The position numbers and the translations under genes were made by a program. Shown here one piece after another: positions 1-3,347 of a stretch of DNA of 5,242 nt (the stretch's first letter is position 1; each line of letters begins with the position of its first letter). The notes under the pieces are model-generated. The model did not search any database and had not been told where the DNA came from. It was given only the letters and a program-made list of their open reading frames with translations. The DNA comes from Thermoplasmata archaeon (GTDB lineage Archaea; Thermoplasmatota; Thermoplasmata; Halarchaeoplasmatales; Halarchaeoplasmataceae): contig JAFDTP010000109.1 in NCBI GenBank assembly GCA_019594195.1, positions 1-5,242 on the forward strand, written 5' to 3'.

Positions 1-231
1 CTCGAACTGCTTAAGCTTCGATAGAAGAATCTTATTGGGTGGAGAGCAGGGTTGTAAACCAACATCTTCTTTTACAGTTACTCGAGATTCTTTACTTCAG
101 ATAATCCCTCTAAAGGACCAATCTGATATTGATGAAACAGCGAAACTTCTCTTATATTTAGCCGCCCACCACTGTAACTCCCTTTACTCCTGCACAACAA
201 TGCAGTTCAAGCACAGAGAAGTAGGACCAGA

Positions 232-543
232 TCAACTAGAACTCAATATGTCTTCGATCTCGGCTTCAGCCTCTTTTCTCCCGTACCTCAAAGGTACTTT
301 TCTTTCCCGTAGAAGATCCAACATCTTCCATATCGACACATCGGCTATCTCCGCAGCCTTTTCCAGAGAGACTTTTTTCTCCATGTACATCTCTACAGCC
401 TTCTTCTTCTTTTCCTCTTTTAAACCTTTAGCTATAAGCTGCCGGATCATGGTGGAACGGTCCTCCATCCTTTCTTCAGCTAGATCCTCCGATTCCTCTA
501 ACAAGTCTTCCGGGATCGTTACTGAGATCCTTTTTGTTTTCAT
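232..543 (-). CDS. UPF0175-family antitoxin with N-terminal ribbon-helix-helix
   Basis: This 103-aa protein reads as a DNA-binding antitoxin. Residues 1-45 have the ribbon-helix-helix pattern: a short basic strand (KTKRISVTIPEDLLEE) followed by two helices ending at MIRQLIAKGLKE. Residues 46-96 match the UPF0175 helix-turn-helix (VSLEKAAEIADVSIWKML, then ERKVPLRYG). The start is well supported by GGAGGTG at 550-556, six bases upstream of the ATG. The ATG overlaps the stop of a small upstream ORF as ATGA, which suggests translational coupling. UPF0175 proteins usually pair with a PIN-domain (DUF3368) toxin; none is readable between the stop and the window edge. It lies downstream of a RelE system on the same strand and may be a second, now solitary antitoxin. 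Family assignment is confident; its partner is unknown. Confidence 0.85.
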   Translation of the reverse strand: MKTKRISVTIPEDLLEESEDLAEERMEDRSTMIRQLIAKGLKEEKKKKAVEMYMEKKVSLEKAAEIADVSIWKMLDLLRERKVPLRYGRKEAEAEIEDILSSS

Positions 544-671
544 TCTTTACACCTCCTATATCCTGCTTTCAGATATTTTGAAACTACCTCGGGTGAGATC
601 CAAGAGAAGTTAGATAGATCTTCGATACATTCTTCATACGATTCTAATGTTAGGATATCTTCTTTCACCAC
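540..671 (-). CDS. Possible 43-aa ORF coupled to the UPF0175 antitoxin
   Basis: A short open frame begins at GTG (671) and ends in TGA at 540-542, overlapping the next gene's ATG by four bases (ATGA). GAGG lies five bases upstream of the GTG. The frame stays open further upstream to 767, inside the end of the RelE-type gene, but has no ATG there. The peptide is acidic (MVKEDILTLESYEECIEDLS) and ends in a basic, aromatic stretch (FSWISPEVVSKYLKAGYRR). I do not recognise a family. It could be a real small gene, the tail of a longer gene truncated when the upstream toxin-antitoxin pair arrived, or chance. The overlap and the protein-like composition are the main support. Confidence 0.4.
   Translation of the reverse strand: MVKEDILTLESYEECIEDLSNFSWISPEVVSKYLKAGYRRCKE
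550..556 (-). promoter_or_regulatory. Strong Shine-Dalgarno of the UPF0175 antitoxin
   Basis: GGAGGTG on the minus strand lies six bases before the ATG at 543. It fixes this start, and it sits inside the last codons of the 43-aa ORF. Confidence 0.75.
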
Positions 672-721
672 TTCTTCCTCATAAACATCACAAAATCGAT
701 ATCTATATCCAGAAGTATCTA

Positions 722-1000
722 CTAGTACTTCCTGTAACCCTTTCCACGTTTTAGTCCCTCTATCACTTTAACCGCTTTATCGGATTCATCTACAGTGTAG
801 ATCATCCTGTAATCACCTATCCTCAGCCGGTATTTAGTCGGATCCGTACCTGACAATTTTTTGATATCCGCTCCCGAGCGAGGTTCGTACGGATCTTCTT
901 CCAACTCTTCAAGAGAATCTTTTACTCTCTTTTTTAACTGATCGTCTAATTTCTCTAACTGTTTTTGGAAAGTGGTAGAGATGAGGATCTGGTAACTCAT
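722..1000 (-). CDS. RelE/ParE-superfamily toxin
   Basis: The 92-aa product has the length and layout of archaeal RelE-type toxins, which inhibit translation by cleaving mRNA on the ribosome. Visible hallmarks are an N-terminal strand and helix (MSYQILISTTFQKQLEKL), the KKLSG turn near residues 47-51, the core strand pair KYRLRIGDYRMIYTVD at 56-71, and a basic C-terminus (EGLKRGKGYRKY). In this family, conserved arginines in the core strand and near the C-terminus support RNA cleavage; R58, R60, R65, R85 and R90 are candidates. The ATG lies one base after the stop of the small upstream gene, with GAGG at 1010-1013, so the two are translated as a toxin-antitoxin pair. The gene ends in two consecutive TAG codons. 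No truncation is seen. Confidence 0.9.
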   Translation of the reverse strand: MSYQILISTTFQKQLEKLDDQLKKRVKDSLEELEEDPYEPRSGADIKKLSGTDPTKYRLRIGDYRMIYTVDESDKAVKVIEGLKRGKGYRKY

Positions 1001-1001
1001 A

Positions 1002-1187
1002 TCAGAGTTCCTCTAACGGGATAAAGTCGTCTTCTTCAAGTATCCTGTTCCATCTATCATCGAGTTTTTCTATCTTCTTCTCTTCGATCAAGGATTTGAT
1101 GATATCATCATAACTCTCCCCTTTCTCCCCCAATTTTCGGAGTATCTCCTTGGTCTCTTTGGAGACGGCTACGGTTGTTTTTTCCAT
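1002..1187 (-). CDS. Antitoxin partner of the RelE-type toxin
   Basis: This 61-aa protein has the two-part design of a small antitoxin. A basic N-terminal strand and helices (MEKTTVAVSKETKEILRKL, then ESYDDIIKSLIEE) look like a ribbon-helix-helix or VapB-like DNA-binding fold. The acidic tail (RWNRILEEDDFIPLEEL) probably wraps the toxin. It is the first gene of the cluster, ends one base before the toxin start, and has AGGTG at 1195-1199, seven bases before its ATG. Tails of the form FIPLEEL are familiar to me in archaeal antitoxins encoded next to RelE or PIN toxins. It probably represses its own promoter through the palindrome at 1208-1220. Confidence is high for the role and moderate for the exact fold. 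Confidence 0.82.
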   Translation of the reverse strand: MEKTTVAVSKETKEILRKLGEKGESYDDIIKSLIEEKKIEKLDDRWNRILEEDDFIPLEEL

Positions 1188-1207
1188 TTATAACACCTAT
1201 AAATAAT

Positions 1208-1220
1208 ATATGAATCATAT
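1208..1220. promoter_or_regulatory. Palindromic candidate operator of the toxin-antitoxin promoter
   Basis: ATATGAATCATAT is a perfect 13-bp palindrome with a central A, and it overlaps a second palindrome, TCATATGA, at 1215-1222. It lies between the TATA box and the antitoxin gene, where an autoregulating antitoxin would block transcription. The local AT-richness weakens the case. Confidence 0.45.
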
Positions 1221-1224
1221 GACT

Positions 1225-1232
1225 TATAAAAA
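1225..1232 (-). promoter_or_regulatory. Archaeal TATA box of the toxin-antitoxin operon
   Basis: Read on the minus strand, TTTTATAA within AAATTTTTATAAG fits an archaeal TATA box. Transcription would begin near 1203, leaving a short leader that contains the AGGTG ribosome-binding site. The same sequence read on the plus strand (TTATAAAAAT) could also promote leftward-to-rightward transcription into the hairpin region. Confidence 0.5.
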
Positions 1233-1308
1233 TTTTGTATCAGAGAGACTAGCACCTTTTTAGGGATCTTGGGATCTCTTGAAAGTTTTTGGGCTATGAA
1301 TGATCCTA

Positions 1309-1549
1309 TGACGGATTTAGGATGTCCTGTCAACCTTCAAGATCATTAAAATTAATGACGATCTTCTTTAGAACAGTCCTTTAAAGAAGAATCTTCTGAG
1401 GTTATCCCTCAGAATTTTTGTGTTTCCCTACAATTCTAATTCGCCCATTTTTCTTTTATAGTCAAAGACACAACTTTTAGTGAATTTTTCAGTGTCTTTG
1501 ACTAGTTGTGGATGACAAAAACGAATTGCAAAGAGGTTTTGTCTTCCAC
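1309..1549. repeat. Run of six successive inverted repeats in gene-free DNA
   Basis: The stretch 1233-1548 has stops in all frames and no gene that I can support. It holds six hairpin-capable inverted repeats in sequence. They are 1309-1332 (7 bp with one bulge), TCATTAA/TTAATGA at 1343-1358 (7 bp, 2-nt loop), TCTTCTTTA/TAAAGAAGA at 1362-1390 (9 bp plus G-T and A-T), TTCTGAGG/CCTCAGAA at 1394-1414 (8 bp), TAGTCAAAGACAC/GTGTCTTTGACTA at 1459-1504 (13 bp perfect, 20-nt loop) and GTGGATGACAAAA/TTTTGTCTTCCAC at 1508-1549 (13 bp, one mismatch, 16-nt loop). The repeats themselves are directly visible; their role is unknown. Candidates are a structured RNA, recombination or replication sites of a decayed element, or terminators. 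Confidence 0.6.
1394..1419 (+). terminator. Hairpin plus T-run, terminator-like
   Basis: An 8-bp stem TTCTGAGG/CCTCAGAA with a five-base loop is followed directly by TTTTT at 1415-1419 on the plus strand. It has the form of an intrinsic terminator, and archaeal polymerase also stops at T-runs. No plus-strand gene ends here, so it would matter only if a small RNA is made from the region starting near 1255. Confidence 0.35.
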
Positions 1550-1871
1550 TATAATTTCTCCTTAATCTCTTCATCCTCTTCATCCTCTGTCAAGGATTTT
1601 AAGATCCTTTGGTAGACCCTCTCCTCAATATCAGAGTATATTTAATCGACTCTTCCTCACTAGTTTCGACCTTATCAAAAGAATCTACTGATAATGCCTG
1701 TCCACACCTATAGCAGAAACTAGCCTCTTTTGGGATCTGCTTGCCACATCTAGGGCAATCCTTCGGTATGAGTTTAGTCTCTTTTTGATTCTCTTCCTCC
1801 TTGATACCGTTTAGCCTGTCGTATTCACTATCTAGGTCCCGACCATGGCCCTTTTTTAGGAGGGATTTGTT
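1549..1871 (-). pseudogene. Frameshifted zinc-ribbon coding remnant, possibly an integrase tail
   Basis: One minus-strand frame encodes GRDLDSEYDRLNGIKEEENQ followed by a four-cysteine zinc ribbon, CPRCG (1743-1757) and CYRCG (1701-1715), of the Cx2C-x11-Cx2C type. It stops at 1599. A frame shift near 1635 restores an acidic tail (SDIEERVYQRILKSLTEDE) that runs to a TAG at 1549, so one base appears to have been lost. GRDLD...LNGI followed by a zinc ribbon resembles the C-terminus of archaeal tyrosine recombinases. The catalytic domain is absent upstream, where the frame meets TGA at 1872. Alternatively this is the second half of a membrane-anchored zinc-ribbon protein starting at 1962 and broken by an extra A in the A6 run at 1852-1857. 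Coding origin is likely; identity is uncertain. Confidence 0.55.
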
Positions 1872-1962
1872 TCAAGAGTTTATCTTCTTCTTGAAAATAA
1901 AAGAGTGTTAGGGATATAAAGGTAGTCAACAATAAAATCATGATAACGAATAGGAGTATCAT
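1828..1962 (-). CDS. Small ORF with one membrane segment, perhaps the broken 5' part of the zinc-ribbon gene
   Basis: From ATG 1962 the frame encodes 44 residues. Residues 1-23 are almost wholly hydrophobic (MILLFVIMILLLTTFISLTL then FYF), a clear single transmembrane helix, followed by a charged segment QEEDKLLKQIPPKKG and a stop at 1828. It overlaps the zinc-ribbon remnant in another frame. Removing one A from the A6 tract at 1852-1857 would join the two as PPKKGHGRDLDSEY, giving a protein of about 137 residues: membrane anchor, linker, zinc ribbon and acidic tail. No ribosome-binding site is seen. The hydrophobic run is unlikely by chance, but whether the ORF is expressed is unknown. Confidence 0.4.
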   Translation of the reverse strand: MILLFVIMILLLTTFISLTLFYFQEEDKLLKQIPPKKGPWSGPR

Positions 1963-2543
1963 ACCAAAAAAACGGCAAAGGACGGTTTAGATGATAAATA
2001 CCAGGATGAGGATTCTGGTGAGGTCATCATGCTTGACGGCAGCGAAAAGAACACAAAAGAGATAACCAACGCAGATCCTTATACCGCCTATAAAAATACA
2101 GAAGGTGAATGGAGAGACACCGACAAAGACAATATACCGGACGTGATCGAATCGGATCCCGAGCGTATGCACCTTGATAGGTTCGACGATATGCCATGGA
2201 TCGAAAGTATGCGGAGATTTGAGGAAGAGTTCAACGTCAATGACGATGAGAAGGAGAGGATATACGAAGAGACCTTAGATATCTTGGGGATCGGATCTGG
2301 TAAAAGGTCACTGGTACGGCCTCAGCTGCTGCGGATGCGACGACAGATTTAGCTGCCGATTTCGTTGATTGGGTGAAATGCGAAGTTTCCCGCGTGTTTA
2401 GTTCAGTGGTAGATCCTATTTTTCATTTCTTTTTGGAACTCAGTAAAGAAAACTCATATGTGATTTTACAGATTTCTATCAAGAATATCAATTATCGATC
2501 CCACTTTACCTTGAACTTACAGTGGCTATCTCCCAAACCGTGA
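1954..2543 (+). pseudogene. Broken gene with a calcium-binding-type aspartate loop
   Basis: The longest intact part is ATG 2029 to a stop at 2352 (107 codons). Protein-like sequence also precedes it (KDGLDDKYQDEDSGEV from about 1978), with no in-frame start after the TAG at 1951. Residues 30-41 of the 107-aa part, DTDKDNIPDVIE, have the DxDxDxxxDxxE pattern of thrombospondin type 3 or EF-hand calcium loops, and KDGLDDKYQ looks like a second, degenerate one. Just after GIGSGK the frame changes. Adding one A to the A4 run at 2302-2305 would continue as TGTASAAADATTDLAADFVD and onward to a stop at 2543, inside the 3' end of the opposing regulator gene. The gene therefore seems cut at its 5' end and shifted at least once. 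Such loops occur in archaeal surface proteins; the specific function is not recognised. Confidence 0.5.
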
Positions 2544-3232
2544 CATTCCTCTTCAACCACTTCGACCTCTTCACCTAGTGCTCCTACTATCACGCCTTCT
2601 AACATGCCTTCATCAAGGGAACACAGAGTGTGCCCGACTTCTGGCATCTCACAGCAGTCGAAACATTCATCTACATACAACTGATCATCCTCACCCACCT
2701 TTATCTTTCCAAGACCGGTATCTTTCCAAAAATCACTTATCTCTTGGAAAAGTTCATCTCTCCTCTCACATCCCATATCCTCACCTATCTTTCTACCGGC
2801 GTCTCTACCGATCTCTTTCAAGGCGGGATGGACATCCAGACCGAAAGAATCCAATCCGTGCCTTAAGAGGTGAAAAAGACCTTTCAAAAATTCGTACTTT
2901 TCTCCCCGTGTTTCTTTTAGACCATCCAATATATTTCTGTAATGATCATCGTGAGGTCGTTCAGACCTTCCTAATAATTGAGAAGAGATATAGTAGATCT
3001 TCTTTCTATCATCGGTTGAATCCTCTTTTTCATCTATTATACCTAGTTCCTTAAGATCAGAAAGGTGAACGGAAGTCGTAGATTTAGCCTTACCTAGTTC
3101 TTCCCTGATCTGGGATGCGTGTTTTTCTCCTTCGCTCAATATATCGATTATTCGATTTTTCGTCTCGCTCTCTATCACGACAACGCCTGAATCGTTCGAA
3201 AATATCCTCGGCTCTTCATCGGTTTCGGCCAT
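2492..3232 (-). CDS. Winged-helix transcriptional regulator with V4R sensor domain (MsvR-like)
   Basis: This 246-aa protein is a probable redox- or ligand-responsive repressor. Residues 18-88 form an ArsR-type winged helix: helices around TKNRIIDILSEGEKHASQIR, recognition helix KSTTSVHLSDLKELGI, and the wing DSTDDRKKIYYIS. Residues about 120-244 form a V4R domain, with the hallmark end VVEEECHGLGDSHCKFKVKW. Its seven cysteines are C155, C190, C193, C194, C204, C230 and C238. The Cx2CC group plus C204, C230 and C238 could bind metal or form disulfides. The same HTH-V4R architecture occurs in MsvR of methanogens, which responds to redox state through V4R cysteines and acts on its own and adjacent promoters. 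It is transcribed divergently from the CooS-like gene across 115 bp containing palindromes, so it probably controls both. A TATA box about 30 bp upstream and the lack of a ribosome-binding site suggest a nearly leaderless mRNA. Confidence 0.88.
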   Translation of the reverse strand: MAETDEEPRIFSNDSGVVVIESETKNRIIDILSEGEKHASQIREELGKAKSTTSVHLSDLKELGIIDEKEDSTDDRKKIYYISSQLLGRSERPHDDHYRNILDGLKETRGEKYEFLKGLFHLLRHGLDSFGLDVHPALKEIGRDAGRKIGEDMGCERRDELFQEISDFWKDTGLGKIKVGEDDQLYVDECFDCCEMPEVGHTLCSLDEGMLEGVIVGALGEEVEVVEEECHGLGDSHCKFKVKWDR

Positions 3233-3258
3233 CGTTTGACTTTCAAATGTTAAGTGAA

Positions 3259-3266
3259 ATATAACT
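3259..3266 (-). promoter_or_regulatory. TATA box of the V4R regulator gene
   Basis: On the minus strand AGTTATAT, preceded by the purine-rich GGGAAAC, resembles a BRE-TATA promoter. A start about 25 bp downstream would fall near 3237, only a few bases before the ATG at 3232. This agrees with the absence of a Shine-Dalgarno sequence. Confidence 0.5.
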
Positions 3267-3277
3267 GTTTCCCATCT

Positions 3278-3293
3278 ATACGAACGTTCGTAT
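3278..3293. promoter_or_regulatory. Perfect 16-bp palindrome, candidate shared operator
   Basis: ATACGAACGTTCGTAT is a perfect palindrome about midway between the two divergent TATA boxes. Two inverted CGAA/TTCG half-sites form its core. A third CGAA at 3299-3302 makes another inverted pair with the TTCG at 3287-3290 and touches the likely BRE of the CooS-like gene. Methanogen MsvR sites are reported to contain TTCG elements, though with different spacing as I remember them. It is the best candidate binding site for the adjacent V4R regulator. Confidence 0.65.
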
Positions 3294-3301
3294 TACAGCG
3301 A

Positions 3302-3313
3302 AATATTTTTAAA
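3302..3313 (+). promoter_or_regulatory. TATA box of the CooS-like gene
   Basis: AATATTTTTAAA preceded by GCGAA fits an archaeal BRE-TATA element. Transcription would start near 3330-3336, giving a leader of about 12-18 bases before the ATG at 3348. Confidence 0.55.
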
Positions 3314-3317
3314 CTTC

Positions 3318-3330
3318 CTGTAAATTACAG
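3318..3330. promoter_or_regulatory. 13-bp palindrome between TATA box and start site
   Basis: CTGTAAATTACAG is a perfect palindrome with a central A. Its half-site TTACAG recurs at 3293-3298, exactly 32 bp upstream (three helical turns) and adjoining the 16-bp palindrome. A protein bound here would block RNA polymerase recruitment or escape for the CooS-like gene, so it reads as a repressor site. It could be bound by the V4R regulator or by a different factor. Confidence 0.5.
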
Positions 3331-3335
3331 TAAGC

Positions 3336-3340
3336 GGTGA
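3336..3340 (+). promoter_or_regulatory. Shine-Dalgarno of the CooS-like gene
   Basis: GGTGA lies seven bases before ATG 3348, is complementary to the 16S rRNA 3' end, and supports this start. Confidence 0.6.
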
Positions 3341-3347
3341 AAAAAAG

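Noticed and set aside
35..613. 192-codon plus-strand open frame
   Set aside because: It runs antisense through the well-supported UPF0175 antitoxin and its product resembles no family; low-complexity serine/phenylalanine composition fits a shadow frame.
1987..2172. Minus-strand hydrophobic 61-codon frame
   Set aside because: It is antisense to the acidic calcium-loop coding sequence, and complements of acidic codons read as hydrophobic residues; it has no ribosome-binding site.
2578..3054. Plus-strand frames of 158 and 78 codons inside the V4R regulator
   Set aside because: Both are antisense to a clear HTH-V4R protein and have no recognisable motif.
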